DNA from: Akebia trifoliata
Taxonomy: Eukaryota; Streptophyta; Magnoliopsida; Ranunculales; Lardizabalaceae
Direction of reading: 5' to 3'
DNA: 64,000 bases
Assembly: GCA_017979445.1 (NCBI GenBank)
Contig: CM030716.1
Coordinates: 17,317,443-17,381,442, forward strand
Made by a program: the position numbers and the translations under genes. Shown here piece by piece: positions 35,701 to 46,257 of this stretch (position 1 is its first letter; every line of letters begins with the position of its first letter). The notes under the pieces were generated by a model that saw only the letters and a program-made list of their open reading frames with translations, ran no database searches and had not been told where the DNA came from.

Positions 35701-38700
35701 GAGAAATGTTTTGTATTATTTACAGATACACACCTGACACCCCCTTATGTTTTGTTTTGGAAGCTGCTATTAGCACCCCAACTTTTACTTGTTACACCCC
35801 AATTAAAAATAAAAGAAAATAAGTGAATGGTTGAGAATAAGCAAAAGTTGGGGTGTTCCAATGTAAACTCTTGTTTTTTTTGGGCTAGATTTCATTTTTT
35901 TTTCCTTTTGGGTTTAGGATTTTGTATGAGCCTAATTATAATTGTAAACAACTACTGAAATTGTCTAAACGAGTGTTATAATGTTTTCTAATGTTGAGCC
36001 CAACCTTCGTAATATTTGAAGAGTATGCTTTATTCTTTAAATGGGGTGATAAATAATTTAAGAAATTGGTGTGCAATAAGTAAAATTGGGGTGCCAATGG
36101 TAGATCCCTTTGATTCTGGAGTCAGACATTTGTCCCCTTCTATGTAGGCATTGAGGCACATACGGCAGATCGCACAAGAGACTAGTGGTGAGATTCAGTA
36201 TGGTGGAGGTCGTCAGCCTACTGTTCTACGGACTTTTAGTCAGAGAATGTGCAAGTAAAACCATCAATCAATTTGCTATATTATATTTTATCATTGCTTG
36301 ATATGTTTCCCTTTGCTCAAAGCTTTTGATAAATGGGGTGCAGGGGTTTTAACGATGCTGTTAATGGATTTGCGGATGATGGGTGGTCACTGATGTGTAG
36401 TGATGGTGTGGAGGATGTCACCATAGCCATTAACTCCTCTCCAAGCAAACTTCTTGGTTCTCAGGGGAACTCTTCAAATATGCTCTCTACTGTAGGAGTT
36501 GGAGTGTTATGTGCGAAGGCGTCCATGCTGCTACAGGTACATTCCTAGAACGTAAATATAAATGACTATGCTGTCTATATATTTCTATCTTTATGGTAGG
36601 GTATCCAATTAGTTACCTCTATTTAAATATCATAGGATTGACACTATGAATTTTACATGTTTTGTTTATCAAGATCGTTGTCTCCTTTCAATATGTTTTG
36701 TACTTCTCAGTATCTTTGACATTAAAATTCTTTTCGAGTTTCAAGAATTCCGGCAGTTGGATGAACATGCTTATCTTAGGATTTTGGTTGTCTGATTAAA
36801 TGCCTTGCAAAAATATATTGATTACAATGCCTTTTTTTTGTGTTTTAAGTTAAATACCGAATTCTGAATTAGATCGGTTGTTGTTTTCGCATAACTCTCA
36901 TCTTCTCAATGGGAATGCACATAAGAACATGTGAAGAAAAAATAAATTCTACTGGAATTATCGTTTGCCGATGAATTTTCTGTTTCTTCTACTAGAGTTT
37001 ACCTGGGCATGGGCATAGTCTTTGGGGGTTAAGAAGGTAGTAGAGGAAAGCTAATAAAGTTGGAGTCATATTATTGGAAAAGGGGCATAAGAGGAAATAT
37101 AATGAAGCTGGAGGATTATTCTTGGAAAGGAGGAGAGAAAAAGGGAATAAAGTTTAAAGTTGTTCTCGAGATGCATGTGACATTGAATCTGAACCCCTCT
37201 TCATGGGGGGGAATAAACATTCGGAAGACAACTGTTGGGTTTTATAATATAGATATGTGATTCAGAACTCCAAATTGGGCCGTGATGAATCGACGCGGCA
37301 AAACATACGCAGTCTGTATGCGGCTGACGTGGCAATGACACAGAACCATAGATCTTTTTCTTTGGGATACACAAGGAAAAGATCAACGGTTCTGTGCTCT
37401 TGCCGCGTTGATTTATTCTTAGTTCTCCAAATTTACAAAGTAAGAGTGGATAACTTCTTGTGCAAATGCATTCTTTTCCTTTGTTACTATATGGGCTTGT
37501 GTAGAAACCACTGTGAGTTCTTTCACATGTTCTGTTCTTTTTTGTTTAATTGATCTTAGATGTAAACAGTCTTTCTGGCTTTTATTAACAGTAACAGATG
37601 GTGAGAGAACTTTAAAAATTAGAAACTTATTTTCTTTTCTTTTTTTCTTTCTATGACCTTCAATTGGTTTTACATTTCCCTATTCTTTGTAGTAGAGTTT
37701 CTAACCGTATGTCTATGAGTATGTAGAATGTGCCACCCGCATTGCTTGTTCGCTTTCTGAGGGAGCACCGTTCCGAGTGGGCCGACTCTGGTGTTGATGC
37801 TTACTCTGCCGCATCTCTGAAAGCTACCCCTTATGCAGTTCCGGGTGCAGTACCAGGCGGATTCCCCAGTAGTCAGGTCATCTTACCTCTAGCTCACACT
37901 GTGGAACATGAGGAGGTAACTGTTCTAATATAGATGGTTATTCATTTATAACACAGGTTGAGGTCTGTCACATGTATGACGACATGGGAAGGGATGGCAC
38001 TTGTAATGTCAGATTATGTGATTATAGTGTAAACTTCACATGTCAAACATGCATGCTTTGATGTGTTTCTTTGTGCAACCTTAAATAAATGACATGTGAC
38101 AGACTGCTAATTTGTTTTCTAATATAGTTCTTAGAGGTGATTCGTCTTGAAGGCCATGGATTTTCCCAGGATGATGCTGTCTTTTTACCAGATATGTACT
38201 TGTTACAGGTTGGTAATTTTATACATCTACTAACGGGTAAAGTATGCGTGTCAGACACATACCATATTTTGATACTCCAGTGACTGGTGCGACATTTCCA
38301 CTTTTTTTCCCTTTCGAATATGGTATGATATTGATTTTAGGCATTATCGAAGATGATCAGGTTTTCCCTTTTTGTTTGAAATTTTCTTTATAGAAGATAT
38401 AATATTAAATATATGCCATTTTCTCTGTGTATAGGTATGCTACATAGTTTTTCACATAATCCATTAATATTCGATATATACAAATATTTCTTCTTTTTTT
38501 ATATATCTTCTAAAAAATTTACTTTGTTCCTATGTAACAATGACATGGACATGTGCATTAAAAATATCAAACAAAGATACTTGCATTTAAAGTAATTTCT
38601 TTATTTGAAATTTACCATACCAATTTAGAAGTCACCTTTGATGCCAAATCAAAGAAGGGTTAGACTGCATTAGGTGTGATGGTATGTATTGGTAAATGCT

Positions 38701-41003
38701 ATCATGGATGGTTGTGTTTGTGTTTGACACGGAAAAACTCTAATAAGTGGCATTTAATTGCAGCTTTGCAGTGGGGTTGATGAGAACGCAGCTGGTGCTT
38801 GTGCTCAGCTTGTCTTTGCACCCATTGATGAGTCCTTTGCCGACGATGCTCCATTACTACCATCAGGTTTCCGTGTTATACCATTGGATCCCAAAACAGT
38901 TGAGTTGCATTTCTGAACTTAGCTTTGCCTCCCATTTGTTTTTCTTTTTTGTCCTGTATACACATTTTTGTTTTATATTTCAGGATGGGCCCGCAACAAC
39001 TCGTACACTGGATTTGGCTTCCACATTGGAAGTGGGACCCGGTGGAACTCGTCCGGTTGGTGAAACAGCTTCTAACAGTTACAACCTGAGGTCAGTGCTG
39101 ACTATTGCGTTTCAGTTCACATATGAGAACCACTTTCGAGATAGTGTCGCGGCTATGGCGCGGCAATATGTACGAAGTGTAGTAGGGTCTGTTCAGAGAG
39201 TTGCCATGGCTATTGCCCCATCATCTGGTCTAAGCCCCCACATGGGCTCAAAACTACCACCGGGGTCTCCCGAGGCTCTTACCCTTGCACGATGGATTTG
39301 TCAGAGCTATAGGTTTGTCTGTAACTTAACTATTTTGGACATTGTACTTGCTTTATGTGAGCTAATATTAATTTTCATGGTTCTAGATCTAATCAAAGTT
39401 TTAATGAAGTTCAGCATGAATTTTTTAAATATCCAATGGTTTTGAACAAATCTATTTCACTTTTCTAACTTTCAAAGAACCCTAGTCATAATTCCTTGTG
39501 GAGCATTACATTAATCAAAATCAGAGTAGTTTTTTATTAACTTTGGATTGGTACCTGCTTCGAAAAGAATATTTTGGAGTTGGTCCAATGGTCCAAGTTT
39601 CTCTCTTTTCCAACATTGGTCATTGTGTGGGGTCCAACCCCTTTCAGCCAAATCTCATCCAACAAAAATACCCCTAGTATTAGTACTTGTTGTGGAGTGA
39701 GACCACAGTTCATTGGGATGGCTAACCTTGAGGTCATAACCATGTTCAGGGTTGTAACTATTTCTCAACTGTTGTAACCTAATGAATAGTAGAGCTGCTA
39801 TTGGTGCCTCGACTTTTACTTATTACAACCCATTTTCTTACATTATTTATCACACCCCAATTAAAGATTACAACACACCATTCAAACATTACAAAGGTTT
39901 TGGCTCAAATTACTATTTCCACGATATATCACGTTAAAAAAATTTCAGTAGTTTACGATTATGATTAGGCTCATGTAAAATTCTAAACCTAAAAAATAGA
40001 AATCTAGTGAAAAAAGAGAGCTTCTATTGGCACCCCAACTTTTACTTATTCTCAATCATTAATTATTTTTAATTGGGGTGTAATAAGAAAGTTGGGGTGC
40101 CAATAGCAGCTCTCAAGAATAAATATTAAAACGAAAATTTTCTTTCTCTGAAGCTACTAATAATAATAATTTGCTTGCCTCATTTTTCAGATTCCACACT
40201 GGAGTTGAGCTCCTTCGGGCAGACTGCCAAGCTGGCGATTCCTTGTTGAAACTACTGTGGCACCATTCCGATGCGATAATGTGTTGTTCTCTGAAAGCAA
40301 ACGTAATTAAGTTTTCAACTCCATATGATGCATTTTTTAGTGAATATTAATTTTCCTTACTAAATTTAGCTCGATCTTAATCCCATTACTAAAGCTTTTA
40401 TTACTTTATTAATTAATTAATTTAGTTTCCTTATTTATTTGTTTTTGGGATTTGATAAAACCAAGATGAGCTGACACGGTTTGAAAACATTATGTCAGGC
40501 TTCTCCAGTTTTCACCTTTGCAAATCAAGCGGGGCTTGACATGCTAGAGACTACGCTTGTGGCCCTTCAAGATATAATGCTCGACAAAATTCTTGATGAG
40601 GCTGGCCGTAAAATGTTATGTTCCGAGTTTCCCAAGATCATGCAACAGGTAAAAAGCTAAGAACCTATGCTATAAATTATAATTTGAAAAAAAAATAAAA
40701 AATTAGACACGACCCATCAAATATTAGGCAAACCTTTTACGTGATACGAAGCATAAGGATGCCCCTCTCTTTCATTTCATCTTTTGTACAAAAATTCATT
40801 TAAACAGAAGCTACGTTGGGGGGTGCATCTTGTAACTTGCACAGATTTGATTGCAGGGTTATTCTCACCTTCCAGCAGGGATTAGTTTATCCAGCATGGG
40901 GAGGCCGGTTTCTTATGAGCAGGCCATTGCATGGAAGGTTTTGAATGAAGAAAACTCCAATCACTGCTTGGCTTTCATGTTCATGAACTGGTCCTTTGTT
41001 TGA
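29711..41003 (+). CDS. PHB: Class III HD-ZIP transcription factor, PHABULOSA/PHAVOLUTA type (18 exons)
   Basis: Nuclear DNA-binding regulator that sets upper-side leaf identity, meristem and vascular patterning. Exons: 29711-29910, 31192-31351, 32921-33039, 33649-33739, 33835-33930, 34368-34481, 34565-34648, 35154-35309, 35405-35479, 36148-36254, 36344-36536, 37727-37915, 38128-38208, 38764-38898, 38984-39312, 40191-40302, 40499-40648, 40857-41003. All introns are GT-AG and phases fit, giving 845 residues, usual for the family. The homeodomain (about 14-76) has WFQNRR at 62-67. A leucine zipper follows (about 75-118), then START (from about 160), a conserved middle region, and the C-terminal MEKHLA domain (about 700-845) ending NWSFV. 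TGPMKQQL-like zipper end, QYGGGRQP and SFADDAPLLPSGFRVIPL favour the PHB/PHV clade over REV or HB8/HB15. MicroRNA 165/166 should repress it. Exon 14 uses a weak donor, GTTGAG. Introns are loaded with MITEs. The start is the first ATG in frame before the homeodomain. Orthology to PHB versus PHV is not resolved. Confidence 0.95.
31352..32920 (+). other. Intron 2 of the HD-ZIP III gene
   Basis: A 1.57-kb intron between the zipper-coding exons, opening GTAAGC and closing TACAG. Nearly half is taken by a hAT-like insertion (32125-32843). The rest is AT-rich without coding signal. Confidence 0.9.
32125..32843. mobile_element. hAT-like non-autonomous element in intron 2
   Basis: The ends are TAGTGTTGTCAAAT and, reversed, CAATGTTATCAAAT. 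The 8-bp duplication GTTTTTAG is perfect (32117-32124 and 32844-32851). Sub-terminal GCATATGCCAT-type words recur near both ends (32160-32215 and 32800-32830), as expected for transposase binding repeats. No transposase frame is present. Confidence 0.85.
33091..33574. mobile_element. Long inverted-repeat element in intron 3
   Basis: The first ~85 bases (ATCAAAATGGTACATGAAAA ... CTATTCAT ... GGTAAATTGCC) reappear inverted at the end. A second, inner inverted repeat pairs ATACAACTGTTTTAGTATAG (about 33311) with its reverse complement around 33365. The intron can fold into a near-continuous hairpin. No duplication is certain, so the borders are approximate. Confidence 0.65.
33729..33844 (+). promoter_or_regulatory. 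miR165/166 target site, split by intron 4
   Basis: The 21-nt target is made of CTGGGATGAAG at the end of exon 4 (33729-33739) and CCTGGTCCGG at the start of exon 5 (33835-33844). It encodes PGMKPGP in the START domain (codons 187-193). The site exists only in spliced mRNA because a 95-bp intron divides it, as in Arabidopsis PHB and PHV. All bases of the conserved HD-ZIP III site appear intact, so microRNA control is expected. Confidence 0.93.
33964..34305. mobile_element. MITE family M1, copy 1 (intron 5)
   Basis: It begins AGCTGCTATTGGCACCCCAA and ends near GTAATAAGTAAAAGTTGGGG, an imperfect terminal inverted repeat of about 30 bases. A third copy of the end sequence (AACTTGGGGTGTCAATAG) lies about 100 bases from the left end, so the left part is itself a small palindrome. 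It fills most of the 437-bp intron. Related copies are at 35762-36106 and 39791-40113. Confidence 0.75.
34801..35080. mobile_element. Inverted-repeat MITE in intron 7
   Basis: The left end GGGTATTTTAGAAACACC, with GGTGATATTAGATTTACCCC further in, is mirrored at the right end (reversed GGGTATTTTAGAAATACC and GGTGATATTAGGTTTACCCC). The inverted repeats are about 60 bases. No clear target duplication is visible. The inner part pairs TTGATGATTTAAC-like with GTTAAATTATCAAG-like sequence. Confidence 0.75.
35762..36106. mobile_element. MITE family M1, copy 2 (intron 9)
   Basis: Same orientation and arrangement as copy 1. It starts AGCTGCTATTAGCACCCCAA, has the inner end AGTTGGGGTGTTCCAATG, and ends near TTGGGGTGCCAATGGTAG. 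The central GAGCCTAATTATAATTGTAA block is shared with copy 1. Confidence 0.75.
37264..37431 (+). repeat. Nested hairpin-forming segment in intron 11
   Basis: Three nested complementary pairs: AGAACT with AGTTCT, ATCGACGCGGCAA (37289-37301) with TTGCCGCGTTGAT (37400-37412), and CACAGAACCATAGATC (from 37339) with GATCAACGGTTCTGTG (to 37396). The GC-rich arms stand out in an AT-rich intron. It could be a fold-back element or a source of a structured RNA. Confidence 0.6.
39791..40113. mobile_element. MITE family M1, copy 3, inverted (intron 15)
   Basis: It opens AGAGCTGCTATTGGTGCC and closes GGGGTGCCAATAGCAGCTCT, a terminal inverted repeat. The inner end (GCTTCTATTGGCACCCCAAC, about 40020) and the central block appear in reverse order and strand relative to copies 1 and 2, so this copy is inverted. 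Confidence 0.8.
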
Positions 41004-41340
41004 AGTAGTAACAATCTTAGATCCTTGTAGTTTTCTCAATGTTATATACTTTTTGCTCAAGACATCATGGTAGTAGGATTGTCCAAATTCCATACTCTTT
41101 ATGGATGGTTTACTATTTAGAGATGTTGGGGTATTATATTATATTCTTAGTTTTTCATCTGTTAATAGTTGTTTGCTTTGGATGGTTTATGTTATATTCT
41201 CTTCTTATAACCATATTTTGTGTGCCAATAATTCACTAACCTCTACTTCATGATTCTGCTGGGCATAATAATGTCTGTTTTGTTGATGCACATTTAATAA
41301 AACTTATGTCAGATTTTGATTGTGTTAGATAAAAATTATC
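41004..41340 (+). terminator. 3' UTR and poly(A) signal region of the HD-ZIP III gene
   Basis: T-rich sequence after the TGA (41001-41003). AATAAA at 41296-41301 is the best poly(A) signal candidate, with T-rich sequence around it. The true cleavage site needs transcript data. Confidence 0.5.
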
Positions 41341-42032
41341 ATTCATTTGTCCAATTTTAATGTACTTGTTCATGGTGATTTATTTATTCTAGATAAAAAT
41401 GATTTTTATATATATTGAAATATTTTTTTTATATTGAAATTTTAACGTACTTGTTCATGGTAGTTTTTTACAACACTTGTAACTTGGTTTATTGATAATA
41501 GCTTTTTAGCCTTTTTTAAACTTCTCCTAGACATAATCTCTAAAAATTCAAACTACTTGATGTTTGAATGTTGAAAAACTAGAAAATTTGAAGGTGTAGG
41601 GTATAATGATAAAATGTTACCATGGGAATCATCCATTAAAGTTAATCTGACAAACCCCCCTCATCAGAATAATTAATTGAATTTTATCACTATTGCCCTT
41701 GTGACTCATTGTTATTTATAATCATTTATTATTTGTGTGTTTGGAGCCATCATAAGCATTTCAAAGTCTTACCCAACCAAATTATGTCCATTTTAAAAAG
41801 CTTTGAAGAACCTTCTCATGACATGGTCCCTCCACCACCCATATGTTTTGGTGAACATTTGAGACATCTCCACCTATGCAAATTTCTTGTGGTGGGGGCA
41901 ATATTATGAGTCAAAAGTGGTAACATATGAATTCTTGTAACATTTCAAAATTCTTGTGGGGGCACACAAGTGTCGTCCCAACATTCGCTTCACCTAAATC
42001 CGTCTTGTTTCTATTTTTTTTAAAATTGATTT
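41341..42032. other. Intergenic, AT-rich
   Basis: No gene found. TGTACTTGTTCATGGT and TTAACGTACTTGTTCATGG occur about 80 bases apart (41360 and 41443), a short direct repeat. A CCACCCATATG-rich patch at 41830 gives a short frame that I do not consider a gene. Confidence 0.4.
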
Positions 42033-42164
42033 AACATGTCTCTTGACCTTGGTCTTTTTTTATAAATTAATGAAAAATGATCATTGTCATCTAAGAGGTT
42101 GATGATCGGTTTTTAATTCATTTTTCATTGGTCTATAAGAAAGATCAACGGCAAGGGGCATGTC
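42033..42164. repeat. Hairpin-forming inverted repeat, about 130 bp
   Basis: ACATGTCTCTTGACC followed by TTGGTCTTTTTTTATA and ATGAAAAATGA is mirrored by TTCATTTTTCATTGGTCTAT and GGGGCATGTCA. The arms are about 45 bases each with mismatches. It could be a small MITE. Confidence 0.55.
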
Positions 42165-42385
42165 ATCGGTTATGAAACACAATGTTATTTTCATTTATTT
42201 ATAATATAAAAATAAAATGGAAATTTGTATTCACCACTTTTATCACAATTTTTCTTAGATAAATAAGATTGGAATTTAATCTTAGCATGAGTTGTAGGAG
42301 GATAATTTTTTATTTTATTAATTAATTTTTTATTTATTTTTCTTCAATTTTATTGTCTTTTCTCATTCTTTCAAAATATTCATTT

Positions 42386-42733
42386 AATTTTGTATATCAA
42401 CTTTCCTCTTTTACTATTTTTTTTTAATAAGGTTTAATTTTATTATCTTTCCTCTTTTACCCCTTAATCTCAAGGGGATATTCATGATTAACACTAATAT
42501 TCTCTTAAATAGTAGTGGTATCACATGTCATTAGAGAAATTATTATTTATTTTGGAAAAATGATCGTAAAAATTTATTTTTTGATAATATGTATCAAAAA
42601 GTCCCTATAAAAAGATGTGGATCCTTTAGTACTCACGTGGACTTTTGAAGTCAAAATACCTTAATTAACTTTCCAATAACTTTAGAAATTTAAAGAGAGT
42701 TTGAGAGATTACATTTCCACGTTTACGTCTTAA
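42386..42733. repeat. Direct repeat R1 bordering the pararetrovirus fragment
   Basis: 348 bases nearly collinear with R2 (45909-46257), both from AATTTTGTATATCAAC to TTACATTTCCACGT and CTTAA. The interior is the same, with about one difference per ten bases by eye. The two copies enclose exactly the viral fragment. It could be the virus's own non-coding region present twice, or a long target duplication made during DNA repair. Confidence 0.85.
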
Positions 42734-42754
42734 GGGAGAATTGGGCAAAAAAGA

Positions 42755-43349
42755 TTAATAAATTGGAAAGTCAAGATAAATGATATGGAGATATGAAATT
42801 TTGGATGAAGACCTGAAAACCTTTATGAACTGGAGCTGGAAGTATGACTGGAATTGGTCCATATTGATTCCACTAGTCGGCGAACCAATTTGGGAATTGG
42901 ATTTTAATTTAATCATTGAAAAGGAAAAATCAAGAATGGTTATATTGGTCGTTTTGGAAAGTAAATGTATTAAATCAGGTTTTTTGGTAATTCCAGTAAT
43001 TGTAAAATTGAGGATTAAAGGACTTGAAAAATCTTTCAAGTTCTGGTTCTACTTGGATAATGGGTACTAGGTTTGACTTGTAAACGTACTGGAGTTTTAA
43101 ATTGAATGTTGGAACATGTTTTGCTTCAAGAAGATTTTGAGGAGACGAAGAACTGGAAATTGTTTGAGCATATGATTTGACTGGACTAATTGTTCCTAAT
43201 ACTTAAAATCTGTTAGAAAGATTGTTGGGAGAACCAATTTGTGAAGGTTTGACTAGAATTACTTTCTGGGTTTGTGGAACTAGAGGAGGCATGACATAAA
43301 AACTTTTAGATTTGGGTTTTAATGGTGAAGAATTGGATTTTTCAGCCAT
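42755..43349 (-). pseudogene. Pararetroviral second ORF, broken
   Basis: The ATG at 43347-43349 (minus strand) overlaps the stop of the preceding ORF by 8 bases. The first ~60 codons are open (begins MAEKSNSSPLKPK and is rich in S, P, K), then stops appear. A later piece near 42840-42900 is rich in aromatic residues and prolines. The product's function is unknown to me. Confidence 0.6.
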
Positions 43350-45900
43350 TTTTCTTTCCTTGGAGAAATTCTCTGGTAAGAAAATCGGGAATATAATTAG
43401 CTCATCTTTTTATATATTCTATCTTAGAAAAAAAAAATAGATAAAATAGTTTGCCATCTTGCGAATATATGTTTTGAAGCAATATTTTTAACATCCTTTT
43501 CTAAGACAAACTTTGCTGATTTACAATCAATTCTTAAAAGAAATTCTTGGTTTAAAAGATCTTTTTGGAATTTCGAAATACATAAGACAATAGATAAAAT
43601 TTTCGTTTTCACTGTTGAATACTTTTGTTGTGTTGGATTCCAAGCACCTGAAGTAAACTTTATTAATTGTTTCTTTCCATCTTTTTCTTGTTTTAGTATT
43701 CCCCCATATCTTAATTCACTAGCATCTGTTTCAATAATTTTTAATTGTTTTGGATTTAGAATATTTAAACAAGAAATTTCTTCTAATCTGACTTTTAATT
43801 TTCTTACTACTTCTGTATGTTCTAAATTCCATTCTGGGGACTTTTTTTTCTTAATCTTTGGAATAATGGTTTGGCAATTAAGTATAAGTGTTGATAGAAA
43901 TTACTTATATAATTTAAACTTCCTAAAAATCTTTGTAATTATTTTTTATTTTTTATTTCGTCAGGGAATTTGTTTGTAAATTGTAAGGATCTATCAATAG
44001 GGATTATTGTTCCGTCTGTAATATTGTGTCCTAAGAATCTAATTTTTGTTTGAAATAATACAAATTTCGGGGTTGAAATTACTAAACTATGAAATTTAAT
44101 TATGTTAACAAAGGATTCCAAATGTTTCCAATGTTGATCTATTGATTTTGAATATATCAGGACATCATCTATATAAACTATTATAAATTTTAAAAATTGA
44201 TTAAAGATATCATTCATAATTTTTTGAAATTCACTCGGTGCATTCCATTCATAATGGCCAAATGGAACTGTGAAAGCTGTTTTGTATCTATTTTTTTTCT
44301 GAGACTTGAATTTGTTAAAACCTTGATTTCATATCAAATTTTGAAAAGATTGATGCTTCATATAATGTATTTAATAAACTTTTTTATTGGTAATGAGATA
44401 CCTAATCCATCTAAGAACATCATTAAGAGGCTTATAATTGATTACTAATCTTGATGCTCCTCTTTCTATTTCTGAATGTTTCTGAATATAAAATGCTGAA
44501 CAATTCCATGGAGAATTACTTGGTCTTATTAAGTTTTTGTCTAATAAGTCTTGGATTTCTTTTTTGCAATATTCTAGAGTTTCCTTATTCATTTGTATTG
44601 GTCGAGCTTTAGTCTTAATATTTCTTTCATCAAAACTGAGTTCATATGGAAGATCTATTACATGTTTTTTCTATGCCAAAAGGCATTAGGTAAATTTGAA
44701 CAAACTTATGTTTCTAGATTTATTTTAAATTCTTGAATTTTATTTAATAATACTAGATCTTTTAATTGTTCTTCTATCTTTAAAAAGTTTACTTCTGTTT
44801 TAAATATTGCAATTGCTTTTCTTTCCTGGTTATTATGTTTACAGTTCTTTTTATGGATTTATTTTTTACTATATTTAACTTTTTCTCTTGTGGTTCTTCT
44901 ATAAATTTAAAATGTACTTCTTGATCTAAGAGTCTACTTTTAAGTCCTGTGTGATCTACCGTGAATGATTTTATTAGATTCGGAAATGGTGTTCCTAAAA
45001 TAACAAATTTTGTTAAGTTTCTTACTAGGATGAAGTGAGTATTTATACAAACTCCTTGATTACATACGTGCACGTATGTTAATTTGTATTTTATTTTTAA
45101 ATTTGAACCGTCTACTGTCAAAATTCTTTATGTTATTTTTTCAAAATACTTGATTGGTATAATTCATTCTTGTATACAATTTAAGTCTGCTCCTGAATCT
45201 ATTAAAGCTACTATTTCAATCATAAATTCTTTATTTATAACCAATTGTATATTAACAAACCATTTTTGGTATTCTATCTTGTTTATTAATAAAATATAAT
45301 GTTTTTCTTCAATTTCTTTTCCTTTAATATGAGTCGAGTTGAAATTTAATATATCAATTTGTTCTTGTTGTTCTTTACTAATTATTCTTCATTTTCTAAT
45401 TTCTTTTTTACTTGATTTATCTCTTTTTGTATATCTTGGATAGTAATTTCTTTGTTTAGTTTGTTTTCAAATTTTTTGAATATTTCTTGAAGATTATAGT
45501 TGGGTTTTTGTTATTTTAATTCTTCTTTTTTAATGGTATTTCTTAATTAGATTAAATAACATTTTTGTAATTCTGGATCCTCTATATTGTCAATATATTC
45601 AAATAATATTTTTTGTTCTTTTGTTAGTACATTTATTGATTTGTCAGAACATTTGCAGGTTGTGTTACAAAATTGTACTGATTTATCTTTGTCTTCTTCG
45701 TAGCTTTTATTATTATTTGAACTGTTTATTTCTTCCTTCTGATCTATTTCATTACTACTTGAGTACTCTGAATTAATCATTAAATTAAATAATTGTAATT
45801 TTAAATTTTTATCTATTTCTAGTTCATTTATTTTTTGTTTTTACTTTGCATTAATTTTTATAATGCCCTACTTTTCCACACTTATAAAAATTTTCGTATA
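43342..45900 (-). pseudogene. Pararetroviral polyprotein remnant: zinc knuckle, protease, RT, RNase H
   Basis: Landmarks, read on the minus strand: a zinc-knuckle remnant YKCGKVGHYKN near 45855-45885 (first cysteine lost, stop before the last); a serine/glutamate-rich stretch (45547-45780); the aspartic protease site DSGAD at 45185-45199; RT fragments with LIRPSNSPWNCSAFYIQK (about 44480-44540) and the catalytic YIDD at 44164-44175; an RNase H fragment with DCKSAKFVL near 43500-43530. Then LTREFLQ just before the terminal stop at 43342-43344. Stops and frame changes between these blocks show it is not translatable as a whole. Confidence 0.85.
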
Positions 45901-45908
45901 CGTATAAC

Positions 45909-46257
45909 AATTTTGTATATCAACTTCCTCTTTTACTACTTTTTTTTTTTAATAACGTTCAATTTTATTATCTTTCCTCTTTTACCCCTCAATTTTAAGG
46001 GTATATTCATGATTAACACTAATATTTTCTAAAATAATAGGTATCACATGTCATTGAAAGAAATTTATTATTTATTTTGGAAAAATGATCGTAAAAATTT
46101 ATTTTTTGATAATATGTATCAAAAAGTCCCTATAAAAAGAAATGGACCCTTTAGTATTCACATGGATTTTTGAAGTCAAAATACCTTAATTACCTTTTCA
46201 ATAACTATAGAAATTTAAAGAGAGTTTAAGAGATTACATTTCCACGTCTACATCTTA
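45909..46257. repeat. Direct repeat R2 bordering the pararetrovirus fragment
   Basis: The partner of R1 (42386-42733). It directly follows the truncated zinc-knuckle region. Both copies include TTTTGATAATATGTATC and TCCCTATAAAAAG. The latter looks like a TATA element on the plus strand, opposite to the viral genes. Confidence 0.85.

Larger units (their letters stand above)
42734..45908 (-). mobile_element. Truncated endogenous pararetrovirus (Caulimoviridae)
   Basis: A 3.2-kb degraded viral segment on the minus strand. Order: zinc knuckle of the coat protein region, protease, reverse transcriptase, RNase H, then a second ORF. Movement protein and most of the coat protein are missing at the right edge. 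Numerous stops and frameshifts make it defective. The plan, in which a first long ORF ends with RNase H and is overlapped by a second ORF, fits Florendovirus- or Petuvirus-like endogenous viruses of angiosperms. Genus assignment is inference. There is no integrase, as expected for this family. Confidence 0.85.

Noticed and set aside
38747..39445. A single 232-codon frame covering exons 14 and 15
   Set aside because: It reads exon 14 and the intron out of frame. The family-conserved protein requires splicing 38898 to 38984.
42525..42545. GGTATCA words in R1 and R2 as a pararetroviral tRNA-Met primer site
   Set aside because: They lie on the plus strand while the viral genes are on the minus strand, and the match is too short.
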